Source of the DNA: Betaproteobacteria bacterium
GTDB taxonomy: Bacteria; Pseudomonadota; Gammaproteobacteria; Burkholderiales; Burkholderiaceae_C
Direction: 5' to 3'
Assembly (NCBI GenBank): GCA_013289985.1
Contig: JABCYW010000045.1
Location: 1-40,598 of the forward strand
DNA length: 40,598 nt
The stretch's first letter is position 1; every line of letters begins with the position of its first letter. Below are positions 7,745 through 16,096 of this stretch, piece by piece. Under the pieces are notes generated by a model. That model worked only from the letters and a program-made list of their open reading frames with translations. It was not told where the DNA came from and did no database searches. A program made the position numbers and the translations under genes.

Positions 7745-8908
7745 TCAGGCGGTCGGGGCCGCGGAGACCTCGCGCCGCTTGCGCGCCTGCAAGCCGTTGA
7801 CCACCAGGAACAGCGCGAAAAGCACGGTACCGGCCAGCGCACCCGCCGCGGCGAAATACAAGCGGCGCGGGTATGACCTGCGTTCCGCAGGATGCGCCTG
7901 ATCGACGATCTGGATCAACGCACCTTCCCGGCTTTCGTCGACGCGGGCAAGCTCGTATTGCTTGGCCATGATGTCGAACAACGTCTCCTCGTACTTGAAC
8001 TCCCGGTACTTGCTGACGTAGTCGGGGCTGTTGGTGCCGGTCGAGGCGCTGCTCTCCAGATGGCGCAACTGCTCCTGCAACGCGGAGACGGTCGCGGACT
8101 GCTGGCGCACTTCCGGCGCCGTGGGCGCCAGCGAGTTCTCGAGCGTCGCGAGCCGGACCTGCGCAGTCGCCAGTTCCGTGCGCAGCCGCGCATACCCGGA
8201 CGCCGCGCTTTGCGGCTCCGCATTCAGGGCGCCCTGGTTGAAACCGCTCTGTTGCAGCGCGGTCTGGGCGTCCGTCAGCTTCGTCTTGACCTCCAGCATC
8301 TGGCCCTGGAAGAAAAGGCGTCTCTGCTGGGCCTCGGTGACGGCCAGGGTCGCGGTCACGCGGCGCAATTCCTCGACGAACTGGGTGGCCATCGCAGCCG
8401 CCCGCTTCGGATCTGAGTCCTCGACCTCGATGGTGATCATCCCGTCCTTCTTGCCGGCGACGATGGTGGCGCGTTTCAGCAACTGCTTGCGCGTGGCGTC
8501 GCGGTACTTCTGGTCGTATACCTTCATCAGGTCGAAGCGATCTATGAGCCTGTCGCCGACCGTCTCGCTCTGCATCAGCGAGATGTACTGGTCCACCGGG
8601 CTCTTCATGCCTCCGGCGGCCAGACCTCCGATCGCGCCCAGCGACGCGAGCGCGGAGACGGCATTGCTCTGCTGTGCTTGAGGGGGAAGCATCGTCGTGT
8701 GAGACGCGTATAGCGGCGTCACCAGGAAACTGATGCCGTAGGCGATTGCCCCTCCCGCGAACAGAGCCAGCACAACGGCCCGCCAGCGATTCATGACCGG
8801 AGCCAGCAAAACTGCGAAGTCAATGCTCTGGTCTTCTGCGACGTCGCCCGCGGCGAAATACCTGAACGAGTGCGAAGACTGGATGATCGAATCACTGTCG
8901 TGAACCAT
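7745..8908 (-). CDS. Wzz/GumC-type chain length determinant (PCP)
   Basis: A 387-residue polysaccharide co-polymerase of the inner membrane, which sets the chain length of exported polymer together with an OPX protein. It has the family layout: an N-terminal transmembrane helix (WRAVVLALFAGGAIAYGISF), a long periplasmic part rich in helices, then a proline-containing AHPAERRSYPRRL and a C-terminal helix (LYFAAAGALAGTVLFALFLV). There is no C-terminal tyrosine-kinase domain and no Walker motif, unlike Wzc. ATG 8908 begins 2 bases after the OPX stop; a TTG at 8914 overlapping that stop is less likely. It forms an operon with the OPX gene, transcribed away from rhlE. Confidence 0.85.
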   Translation of the reverse strand: MVHDSDSIIQSSHSFRYFAAGDVAEDQSIDFAVLLAPVMNRWRAVVLALFAGGAIAYGISFLVTPLYASHTTMLPPQAQQSNAVSALASLGAIGGLAAGGMKSPVDQYISLMQSETVGDRLIDRFDLMKVYDQKYRDATRKQLLKRATIVAGKKDGMITIEVEDSDPKRAAAMATQFVEELRRVTATLAVTEAQQRRLFFQGQMLEVKTKLTDAQTALQQSGFNQGALNAEPQSAASGYARLRTELATAQVRLATLENSLAPTAPEVRQQSATVSALQEQLRHLESSASTGTNSPDYVSKYREFKYEETLFDIMAKQYELARVDESREGALIQIVDQAHPAERRSYPRRLYFAAAGALAGTVLFALFLVVNGLQARKRREVSAAPTA

Positions 8909-8910
8909 TC

Positions 8911-10869
8911 TCAAAGCCCCAGGCTCTTGATGCCGGCCAACCCAAGCCCGAACTGATACAGGATCTGCGTCCAGTCCTTCGCATCCTGCACGAAGGTCGA
9001 CTTGTTCAGCTCCTCGGGCACGAAGATCGTGTCGCCGGGTTGCACGACCGCGTCGTTGAGGTTGTTGCCGGAGTGCCAGAACGAGGAGCCCTGCTGGGCG
9101 CTGATGACCGAACCGTTGGCGCGGATCATGAAGATGCTCTGCTTGTCGGCGCCGCGCGTGGGCCCGCCTGCCAGCGCGAGGTATTGCGGAGCCGAATGCC
9201 CGGGTTCATAGACGAAGCTGCCGGTGTTGAACACGCTGCCGAAGATGCCCACCGAGGTGCCGCGGGGTGGGATCTTCACGGCGTCCCCGTCCTCGAGCGC
9301 AAGGTTGGGCAGCGCGGTCGCGTCCGGCGAAAGCTGCAGCACGACCCGGCCTGTCGGCCTGACCTCCCGGAGTCGCTGAAGGAGCCGCGCGTTCGCCTGC
9401 GCCGAGGCCGCCTGTGCGTTGATCTCCTCGGTGGACGTCGCGCGCTGGCTGGCCTGGTTCCTGGAGATGTCCGTCTCGAAGTCGCGCAGGGCCCGTTCAT
9501 AGTTTTCCTGCTGCACCTTGCGCACGCTCTCGCGCGTGAATTCGGTGCCGAACGGATAGGCCGCGGAGGTCATGCCGCCCGCCGCGCGAAGCGCGTCCTC
9601 GATGCGGCTGCCGGGCGGCAGGATGTAGTCGCCGGGTCGCGCCACTTCGCCTTCCACGCGCACGTGCTCGTTCTGCTTGTCCTGCGGCAGCGCCGCCGTC
9701 ACGACGCTGTACGCGCGGATGACGTCGCCGGTGGCGAGCGCGTCGCGCTGGTGGGCGGGCAGGTCCAGTTGCGTCACCTTGCCGGTGGCGCGGTCGGCCA
9801 GGCGTTCGATGGTGAGGCGCCCGCGGTCGGCCACGGCCGTGAAGCCGCCGGCCATGCGCAGCACGTCGTCCAGCGTCTCCGTGGGCTTGAGTTCGTAGAT
9901 GGCGGGCTGGTTGACGCTGCCGAGCACGGCCACTTGGGTGCCGACGGGGCCGACGAACAGGATGTCGTCCGGCTGCACCAGCTGGTCGCTGTCGCGGTCG
10001 CCCTTGAGCAGCAGGTCGTAGAGGTCGAACACGGCCACTTCCTTGCCGGCGCGGCGCAGGTGGATGTCGCGGAAGCTGCCCGCGGCCGACGGGCCGCCGG
10101 CGCGCATGAGCGCGTGCAGCACCGACGACAGGCCGTTGACGGTGGCCGAGCCGGGATGCTGCACGTAGCCGCCGACGAACACGCGGATCGCCCGCACCTG
10201 GCCCAGCGTCACGCTGAGCTGGAAGTTGCGGAAGGTCTGGCCGACGCGGCGTGTGACGACGTCGGCGAGGTCGGCGTTGCGCACGCCGGCCACGGTGATC
10301 GTGCCGACGCGCGGCACGTTGATGCGGCCGGCGCGATCGACGGTGGCCTGGATGTCGGCGTCGACCGAGCCCCAGATCGCCAGGTTGATCTCGTCGCCCG
10401 GCCGCACGATGTAGTCGCCCGGCACGCTGGGCAGCGGGTCCTGGGTGGCGGAGGCGATGGCGTCGTCGGCGACGAGATTGGCGCCGAAGCGCCGGATCGG
10501 CCGTGCCTGGCCCTGGGCCACGCCCTGGTCGTCCTGCATCTGGGCCCGTTCGGCGCCCGCCTGCTGCTGCACGTAGACCTCGAACTCGCTCGGCTGGTAC
10601 GGCTGCGGGCGGTAGGGCAGGCCGCGCGATTCCGGCTGGTCGCCTCCTGCCCGGGTCGTGCGCTGGGTCTGGCGCAACTGGGGCGTGGTCGACGGGGTGG
10701 ACGCCGCATTCGACGACGGTGCGTTGTTGATGGTCGTCAGGTCGCTGGTGGCGTCGCCGCTGAACTGGGCGAACGCGGCGGCCGGAGCCAGCATGCTGGC
10801 GAGCGCAATGAGGAGCGCGCCGCTCGAGAGGAGGGCGACCGGCGGTGCCGGCAGGCGGGTAGTCGGCAT
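8911..10869 (-). CDS. Polysaccharide export outer membrane protein (OPX, SLBB domains)
   Basis: A 652-residue Wza-like export channel protein. Residues 1-36 are a signal peptide (LLSSGALLIALASMLAPAAA, cleavage near AFA/QF) with no lipobox cysteine, so unlike Wza it is probably not a lipoprotein. The Poly_export domain begins at DYIVRPGDEINLAIWG and is followed by repeated SLBB modules, seen in IRVFVGGYVQHPGSATVN, VAVLGSVNQPAIYELKP, VRVEGEVARPGDYILPPG and VGIFGSVFNTGSFVYEPG. A charged helical stretch around residues 455-520 looks like a coiled-coil insert. ATG 10869 was chosen because the signal peptide starts there; the longer open frame upstream is antisense to rhlE. It partners the Wzz protein encoded just downstream. 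Confidence 0.88.
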   Translation of the reverse strand: MPTTRLPAPPVALLSSGALLIALASMLAPAAAFAQFSGDATSDLTTINNAPSSNAASTPSTTPQLRQTQRTTRAGGDQPESRGLPYRPQPYQPSEFEVYVQQQAGAERAQMQDDQGVAQGQARPIRRFGANLVADDAIASATQDPLPSVPGDYIVRPGDEINLAIWGSVDADIQATVDRAGRINVPRVGTITVAGVRNADLADVVTRRVGQTFRNFQLSVTLGQVRAIRVFVGGYVQHPGSATVNGLSSVLHALMRAGGPSAAGSFRDIHLRRAGKEVAVFDLYDLLLKGDRDSDQLVQPDDILFVGPVGTQVAVLGSVNQPAIYELKPTETLDDVLRMAGGFTAVADRGRLTIERLADRATGKVTQLDLPAHQRDALATGDVIRAYSVVTAALPQDKQNEHVRVEGEVARPGDYILPPGSRIEDALRAAGGMTSAAYPFGTEFTRESVRKVQQENYERALRDFETDISRNQASQRATSTEEINAQAASAQANARLLQRLREVRPTGRVVLQLSPDATALPNLALEDGDAVKIPPRGTSVGIFGSVFNTGSFVYEPGHSAPQYLALAGGPTRGADKQSIFMIRANGSVISAQQGSSFWHSGNNLNDAVVQPGDTIFVPEELNKSTFVQDAKDWTQILYQFGLGLAGIKSLGL

Positions 10870-10999
10870 TGAACTGGTGTCGGTGGCGAACCCGTGCCTG
10901 GCAGCGCTTGAGGCGCCTGCAGCGCGGGGAGACGCCTGTCGGAGAAGCGCGAATTCTAGCCCGTCGCGGTGGGCCGCCCGAGCGACCTCGCACGGCCCC

Positions 11000-11029
11000 A
11001 GGACAGGTTTCATCGGTACAAGCGATAAT
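11000..11029 (+). promoter_or_regulatory. Likely sigma-70 promoter of rhlE
   Basis: AGGACA (11000-11005) and GATAAT (11024-11029) are 18 bases apart in the 168-base divergent gap between the OPX gene and rhlE. The -10 box ends only 8 bases before the ATG at 11038, and no Shine-Dalgarno sequence precedes that ATG, so the transcript may be nearly leaderless. Confidence 0.4.
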
Positions 11030-11037
11030 GGCGGCTC

Positions 11038-12564
11038 ATGACAGAAGCATCCCAAGCCCAGGTCCCGGCTCAAACGGACCCCGCCCTCGAGCCACAAGCC
11101 GCCCCCGCGCCGGCCCGTTTCGATACCCTCCCTCTCGATCCCAAGCTGATCCGCGCCGTCGCCGATCAGGGCTACGCCTTCATGACGCCCATCCAGGCGA
11201 AGGCCATCCCGCTGGTGCTGGAGGGGCGTGACGTGATGGGCGCCGCGCAGACCGGCACCGGCAAGACCGCCGCGTTCTCCATCCCGCTGCTGCAGAAGAT
11301 GATGCGCCACGAGACGGCCAGCGTCTCGCCCGCGCGCCACCCGGTGCGCGCGCTGGTGCTGGCGCCCACGCGCGAGCTGGCCGACCAGGTCGCCCAGAAC
11401 ATCAAGGCCTACGCCAAGCATTCCAACCTGCGCGTGGCCGTCGTCTTCGGCGGCATCGACATGAAGCCGCAGACGCTGGAGCTGAAGGGCGGCGTCGAGG
11501 TGCTGATCGCCACGCCGGGCCGGCTGCTCGACCACATCGAGGCCAAGAACTGCGTGCTGAACCAGGTGGAGTACGTCGTGCTCGACGAGGCCGACCGGAT
11601 GCTCGACATCGGCTTCCTGCCCGACCTGCAGCGCATCCTCAGCTACCTGCCCAAGCAGCGCCAGACCCTGCTGTTCTCGGCCACGTTCTCGCCCGAGATC
11701 AAGCGCCTGGCCAACAGCTACCTGCAGGATCCGGTCACCGTGGAGGTGGCGCGCGCCAACGCCACGGCCACCAACGTCGAGCAGCGCTTCTACAGCGTCA
11801 CCGACGACGACAAGCGCAACGTCGTGCGGCAGATCCTGAAGGATCGCGCCATCACGCAGGCCCTGGTCTTCGTCAATTCCAAGCTGGGCGCGGCCCGCCT
11901 GGCGCGCACGTTCGAGCGCGACGGCATGCGCACCTCGGCGCTGCACGGCGACAAGTCGCAGGACGAGCGCCTGAAGGCCCTGGCGTCGTTCAAGAAGGGC
12001 GAGGTCGACGTGCTGGTGTGCACCGACGTCGCCGCCCGCGGCCTCGACATCGCCGACCTGCCGGCCGTCTTCAACTTCGACGTGCCGTTCAATGCGGAAG
12101 ACTACGTGCACCGCATCGGCCGCACCGGCCGCGCCGGCGCGTCGGGCCTGGCCGTCACGCTGGTCACCCGCGACGACGCCCGCAACATCTCGGACATCGA
12201 GAAGCTGATCCACAAGAAGATCGAGCTGGAGCCCTTCGAGGTGGCCGACGATCGCCCGCGCCGTGCGCCGCGCCGCGACTTCGACGACGAGCCGCGCCGC
12301 GCCCCGCGCCGCGAGTTCGACGACGAACCGCGCCGCGATCCGCCCATCGCGCTGCGCCCGGCCCTGCCGCCGCGCGCGCCGGCGCCGCAGAAGAACCGCG
12401 ACCCGTTCTTCGATCGCCCGTACGAGGCCAGCACGGCGTCGTCGGCTCCGGCGGAGTGGGAAAAGGCGACGACCTCGGCCCCGGTGGGACGCGCGGCGCT
12501 GTCGGCCAACATCCGGTCCAAGCGCAAGGTCGCCGCGTTGCTGGGCGGCGGCACTAAGGCCTGA
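11038..12564 (+). CDS. rhlE: DEAD-box ATP-dependent RNA helicase RhlE
   Basis: A 508-residue RNA helicase. The Q-motif region is FDTLPLDPKLIRAV with MTPIQAKAIP; then Walker A AQTGTGKT, PTRELADQ, TPGRLLD, DEAD, SAT, and the C-terminal HGDKSQDER, ARGLDIADLPAVFNFD and HRIGRTGRAG. This is the full set of family motifs in order. After the helicase core comes a basic/acidic low-complexity tail with PRR and FDDE repeats, typical of betaproteobacterial RhlE, which probably binds RNA. About 25 Pro/Ala-rich residues precede the core. RhlE proteins remodel RNA in ribosome assembly and mRNA turnover. It is a single gene ending at a strong hairpin terminator. Confidence 0.93.
   Translation: MTEASQAQVPAQTDPALEPQAAPAPARFDTLPLDPKLIRAVADQGYAFMTPIQAKAIPLVLEGRDVMGAAQTGTGKTAAFSIPLLQKMMRHETASVSPARHPVRALVLAPTRELADQVAQNIKAYAKHSNLRVAVVFGGIDMKPQTLELKGGVEVLIATPGRLLDHIEAKNCVLNQVEYVVLDEADRMLDIGFLPDLQRILSYLPKQRQTLLFSATFSPEIKRLANSYLQDPVTVEVARANATATNVEQRFYSVTDDDKRNVVRQILKDRAITQALVFVNSKLGAARLARTFERDGMRTSALHGDKSQDERLKALASFKKGEVDVLVCTDVAARGLDIADLPAVFNFDVPFNAEDYVHRIGRTGRAGASGLAVTLVTRDDARNISDIEKLIHKKIELEPFEVADDRPRRAPRRDFDDEPRRAPRREFDDEPRRDPPIALRPALPPRAPAPQKNRDPFFDRPYEASTASSAPAEWEKATTSAPVGRAALSANIRSKRKVAALLGGGTKA
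12256..12336 (+). repeat. In-frame 36-bp tandem repeat in the rhlE tail
   Basis: Two adjacent 36-bp units (12256-12291 and 12292-12327) encode PRRAPRRDFDDE and PRRAPRREFDDE, followed by a partial third unit (PRRD). They alternate arginine-rich and acidic residues in the presumed disordered RNA-binding tail. Confidence 0.8.
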
Positions 12565-12586
12565 CGCCGCCGCGGCGCTCGCCGGC

Positions 12587-12625
12587 AAGCCCCGCGCGCC
12601 AGCTGGCCGCGGGGCTTTTCTCTTT
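12587..12625 (+). terminator. Rho-independent terminator of rhlE
   Basis: GCCCCGCG (12589-12596) pairs perfectly with CGCGGGGC (12608-12615), followed by TTTTCTCTTTT. The loop GCCAGCTGGC is itself self-complementary, so the stem could extend. It lies 23 bases after the rhlE stop. Confidence 0.8.
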
Positions 12626-12646
12626 TCGCCGCGCCGCTCCCCGCCC

Positions 12647-13588
12647 TCAGCTCTGAGCCGCGGAGCCTGCGTCGGGCGAGGCTGCCGATGCGGCGACGCG
12701 ACGGCGTGCGACGACGGCGGGCAGCGTCGGCAAGGAGAGGTCATCCGTTGCACGTGCCAGCCTGCGCAGCAGCCAGGTCCCGGCCGCGCCGAGGCGCCAC
12801 GCGCGCCCGCCCAGGCCCAGGTGCGCCCGCAGCTCGGCGGGCAGGTTCTGCACCGCTGCGGCGACCAGCATCCGCTGCACGCCCCGCAGCGGCAGCGGCA
12901 GCAACGGCATGCGCCGCACGATGTCCAGGAACTCCAGCACGATGGCGGACGGCTCCAGCCGCGGACGCATCGCCTGCAGCAAGGCCTCGAACTCGCGCTC
13001 GCTGCACACCGGCTCGAGCACGCCGTAGAGGCGCGCGGGGGCGGCGTTCTCCGCGTAGTACGCATCGCGCTCCGGGCCGGACAGCGGCCGCACGTAGCGC
13101 ACGTAGGCCTGCAGGAAGCCGTGGGCCGCCGTCGCATGCACCCAGGTCAGCAGCTCGACGTCGCTGGCTGCGTAGGGCTGTCCCCCGGGCGTGCGTCCGC
13201 AGATGCGGGCGTGCGCCGCATTGATGCGCGCGATCATCGCCTCGGCCCGGCTGCGCGGGCCGTAGGCTGTCATCAACGCGGCATGGCCGGTGCGCCGCAT
13301 CCGCGCCAGGGGCTCGGTGCGGAAGGCTGTGTGCTCCCACACGCCCGTGCGAACCCGCGGCTCGGCCAGCTCCAGCAGCACGGCCGTGACGCCGCCCACG
13401 AACATGGCCAGCGGGTTGGCGAACACGCGCCAGGTCAGGGCGTCCGCGGCGAGCAGGGCCGGCTCGCCGGCGGGCTGCGCGAAGTCCTCCGGCCCCGTGC
13501 CGGGCGGATACATCAGTGCGGCGAGGCGCCGTTGCAGGCGCTCGACCAGCGTCGCGCGCGTTGATGACAAGAATGAGAAATGAATCAT
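12647..13588 (-). CDS. Oxygenase MpaB/DUF2236 family protein
   Basis: A 313-residue protein matching the MpaB / rubber-oxygenase-like family (DUF2236), whose characterised members are haem b proteins that oxidise polyisoprenoid or other substrates. Recognisable blocks are VFANPLAMFVGGVTAVLLEL, then GVWEHTAFRTEPLARMRRTG, and LLTWVHATAAHGFLQAYVRY, whose histidine is a plausible haem ligand. ATG 13588 begins at the conserved N-terminal region; a longer frame starting at 13684 would run over the divergent promoter region. No signal peptide is evident. Its substrate is unknown. It diverges from the Wzi-PAP2 gene across 116 bases and shows no clear link to its neighbours. Confidence 0.75.
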   Translation of the reverse strand: MIHFSFLSSTRATLVERLQRRLAALMYPPGTGPEDFAQPAGEPALLAADALTWRVFANPLAMFVGGVTAVLLELAEPRVRTGVWEHTAFRTEPLARMRRTGHAALMTAYGPRSRAEAMIARINAAHARICGRTPGGQPYAASDVELLTWVHATAAHGFLQAYVRYVRPLSGPERDAYYAENAAPARLYGVLEPVCSEREFEALLQAMRPRLEPSAIVLEFLDIVRRMPLLPLPLRGVQRMLVAAAVQNLPAELRAHLGLGGRAWRLGAAGTWLLRRLARATDDLSLPTLPAVVARRRVAASAASPDAGSAAQS

Positions 13589-13704
13589 TCGGAAACGCTT
13601 CAGGTACGAGGCGTTCGACGAGTGAGAATATCCGCGGCGCGGCTGAGACGAGGGTTGTCCATGCGTGGCCTTTGCTCCGATCAAAAAAAATTCTCAGGGT
13701 GGAA

Positions 13705-15873
13705 ATGATCGATATCGTCATTGCGGACCGTGCGCCAGCGCGCCGGGCCTGCGCGCGATTCTGCGCGACCTTCTTGCTCCTGCTCGCCGGCGTGCTGCCG
13801 CGCGCCGGCCTCGCGGCATCCGTACCCTGGACGCCCAGCCTCGCCGGCCGCCACGCCATCGAGATCCTGGTGGACGACGGCGGCCTGCCTCTCACGGTCA
13901 GCCAGTGGCCGCTGCCGCGCGCCGCGGTCCAGCAGGCCATCGACAGCCTGCCGGCCGAGCTCCCCCCCGAGCTGGACGCCGCGCGCGCCACGGTCCAGGC
14001 GGAGTTGCGTGCGCAGCAGTCCGCGCGCGTGGGGGTCACCGTGCGCCAGCGGCAGGATGCGATCTCGGGCTTCGGCGACGACGCCACGCCCGGAAGCAGC
14101 CTGCAGCTGCGCTCGGGAGAGCTCGACGGGCCGCACCTGGCCATGCAGGTCGGCGGCCGGCTGGATGCCGAGGACGAGACGGCTCGCTCGCGTGCCACGC
14201 CGCGGCTGGACGACAGCGCGCTGGCGGTCGACGCGCTGGGCATGCAGGCCCAGATCTGGGCCCACCGATCCTGGTGGGGCCCGGGCTGGCAGAGCGCGCT
14301 GCCCCTGAGCAACAACGCGCCGGCGCTCGACGGCATCGGCCTGCAGCGCGCCGCCGTCGTGCCATCCGAGTCGCCCTGGCTGAATTGGCTGGGGCCGTGG
14401 AACGCGGATTTCTTTCTCGCCCGCACCGAGGGGGACGGCAGGCAGGTGGGCAGCCGGGCGCTGCTGTCCGGCATCCGCCTGACGGCGCGGCCGTTGCCGC
14501 TCGTGGAGGTGGGGCTGACGCGCATGCTGCAGTTCGGCGGACAAGGGCACCAAAATCAAGAGAACCCGGCCGGCTTCTGGCGGGGCCTGCTGGGAACGCA
14601 CCAGAACGCGTCGACGGAGGCCGAGGCGAACCTGGATTCCGGCAACGGCATCGCGGGCTACGACCTGCGGGTGCGCTGCCCGGCCGGCCTGCGTTGTGCC
14701 GCCTACGGGCAGGCGGAGGGCGAGGACGACAAGAAGCACCTGCCCTACCGTTTCATGAACCTGCTGGGGTTCGAGGCCTGGGGCAATGACGGCGTCACGC
14801 GGACGTATCTCGAACTGGCCGAGGTCAGTTGCCGGATCAGCCTCAAGGGTTCGTCGGAGCACCAGTGCGCCTATCGCAACCATTCGTACCCGGGGGGCTA
14901 TACCTCGGGTGATCGCTGGCTCGGCGCGAGCGCCGGCTCCGACGCGCGGCTGCTGACGCTCGGCTGGATCGATGCCGACTGGGCGAGTTCGGTGCGGCTC
15001 GACTTCGGGCGCGTCGGCTCGAGGATCGGCACCTACATCGGCAACGGCGACCTGTCTTCGGCGGGCACGCTGTGGGGCCTCTCCGCGCGCCGTACCTGGC
15101 GGGTCGGGCCGGCCCAGGTGACGCCGGAGTTCGACTGGAGCCGCGTCGCCACGGCCACCGGCCCCCACGTCGAATCGCGCGTGGGCGTGGAAATGAGCCT
15201 GGGGCTGGACGACCTGGGCCGCTGGTCGCCCGCCCGCTTCGGCGAGCGGCTGTCGGCCGCGGGCGACGGCGCCGTCACCACGCGCGCGCTGACGGGCGCC
15301 GCCCTGATCGCAGGCGCCGCGGTGTTCGACCGCGCCGCCAACCATTACGCGACCGTGCACCACGACGAACCGTCGATGAAGGTGCTGCGCGAGGGCGGAT
15401 CCGCGCTGCCCTACGTCGAGTTCGGGCTGGCCGGCATCGGTTGGCTGGCGTTGCCGGACGCGCGCGACAGCGGCGTGGCCCTGGCCAGCGTCGAGTCCGG
15501 GCTGGTCTCCGTGGCGGCGGCGGAAACGCTCAAGCTCGTGGTCGACCGCTCGCGTCCGACCGAGGGCCGGGGCGCCGCGGATTTCGGCCACGAGAAGCGC
15601 TCGGACAGCTCGTTCCCGTCCGTGCACGCCGCGCTGGCCTGGGGCGTGCTGACGCCGATCGCGCAGCGCTACGACGCGCCCTGGCTGTACGGCGTGGCCG
15701 CGCTCACCAATGCCGCGCGGGTGGCGGGCCGCAACCACTGGCTGTCCGACACGGTGGCCGGCGCAGTGCTCGGCTACACGGTGGGCGACTGGTTCGGGCG
15801 CCGCGCGGCCGACACCGGCGGCACGGTGATGCTGGTGCCGCACGGTGTGGTCGTGTCGGCGGCGTTTCGCTAG
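13705..15873 (+). CDS. Capsule assembly Wzi-like protein fused to PAP2 phosphatase
   Basis: A 722-residue exported protein. The N-terminus has a basic region and hydrophobic core (FCATFLLLLAGVLP) ending AGLAA, a signal peptide. Residues of about 40-500 look like a Wzi-family outer-membrane barrel: alternating aromatic strands, QAQIWAHRSWWGPGWQS, NADFFLARTEGDGRQ, NLLGFEAWG. The last 220 residues carry all three PAP2 phosphatase motifs: K610-x6-RP (KLVVDRSRP), P638-S-V-H641, and R672-x5-H678-x3-D682. PAP2 enzymes dephosphorylate lipid phosphates such as undecaprenyl pyrophosphate; Wzi binds capsule at the surface. The two parts share one uninterrupted frame. ATG 13705 is preceded closely by GGGTGG; GTG 13699 is an alternative. 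How one polypeptide spans both roles is not clear from sequence. Confidence 0.8.
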   Translation: MIDIVIADRAPARRACARFCATFLLLLAGVLPRAGLAASVPWTPSLAGRHAIEILVDDGGLPLTVSQWPLPRAAVQQAIDSLPAELPPELDAARATVQAELRAQQSARVGVTVRQRQDAISGFGDDATPGSSLQLRSGELDGPHLAMQVGGRLDAEDETARSRATPRLDDSALAVDALGMQAQIWAHRSWWGPGWQSALPLSNNAPALDGIGLQRAAVVPSESPWLNWLGPWNADFFLARTEGDGRQVGSRALLSGIRLTARPLPLVEVGLTRMLQFGGQGHQNQENPAGFWRGLLGTHQNASTEAEANLDSGNGIAGYDLRVRCPAGLRCAAYGQAEGEDDKKHLPYRFMNLLGFEAWGNDGVTRTYLELAEVSCRISLKGSSEHQCAYRNHSYPGGYTSGDRWLGASAGSDARLLTLGWIDADWASSVRLDFGRVGSRIGTYIGNGDLSSAGTLWGLSARRTWRVGPAQVTPEFDWSRVATATGPHVESRVGVEMSLGLDDLGRWSPARFGERLSAAGDGAVTTRALTGAALIAGAAVFDRAANHYATVHHDEPSMKVLREGGSALPYVEFGLAGIGWLALPDARDSGVALASVESGLVSVAAAETLKLVVDRSRPTEGRGAADFGHEKRSDSSFPSVHAALAWGVLTPIAQRYDAPWLYGVAALTNAARVAGRNHWLSDTVAGAVLGYTVGDWFGRRAADTGGTVMLVPHGVVVSAAFR

Positions 15874-16016
15874 AACACCCGATGGCGTTCGAGAGGAAGC
15901 CCGTGCTCCTCCGCAAAGGCATTCGAGCTCTCCAGCGCCTCGAAATTCTCCTTGAGCCAGCGCTCTTGCCGGTGCCGTGCGACGGCGTCGGCGATGCCGA
16001 CTTCGACGGCATGGAA
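15870..16016 (-). pseudogene. CcdA-type antitoxin, C-terminal relic
   Basis: Read on the - strand, about 48 codons encode a typical CcdA C-terminus: VGIADAVARHRQERWLKEN, then EALESSNAFAEEHG and a final LPLERHRVF before a TAG stop. This is the toxin-binding half of CcdA antitoxins. The N-terminal DNA-binding part is not found: upstream, the frame runs directly into a degenerate copy of the methyltransferase gene end. No start codon fits and no CcdB toxin is adjacent. Its stop overlaps the convergent Wzi-PAP2 stop. It is most likely a decayed fragment of an older toxin-antitoxin pair. Confidence 0.6.
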
Positions 16017-16020
16017 CGGT

Positions 16021-16080
16021 TCAGGCCTGCAAGCTGAGCACCGTCGGCACCGATCCGGCAGTTCGACCGTCGCGTCCTGC
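16021..16080 (-). pseudogene. Degenerate second copy of the methyltransferase gene 3' end
   Basis: Bases 16033-16074 align with 16760-16802, the last coding bases of the methyltransferase gene, in the same orientation, with 6 substitutions and one single-base gap by eye. If the missing base is restored, the copy reads ELPDRVPTVLSLQA and then a TGA stop at 16021, closely like the intact gene's ELPDRVPAVFSLLG. The copy is therefore a frameshifted relic of a homologous gene end, and it flanks the brnTA module on the side opposite the intact gene. Confidence 0.65.
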
Positions 16081-16096
16081 GTGTGGATGAGGGCCG

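Noticed and set aside
10870-13137. A long - strand frame that would extend the OPX gene to 1408 residues
   Set aside because: The extra part is antisense to rhlE and the MpaB region. The signal peptide at 10869 marks the true start.
13571-13590. Possible Fur box (GAATGA...TCATTC) before the oxygenase gene
   Set aside because: The half-sites match only partly, and aligning to the 19-bp Fur consensus needs an insertion. It is kept only as an unexplained dyad.
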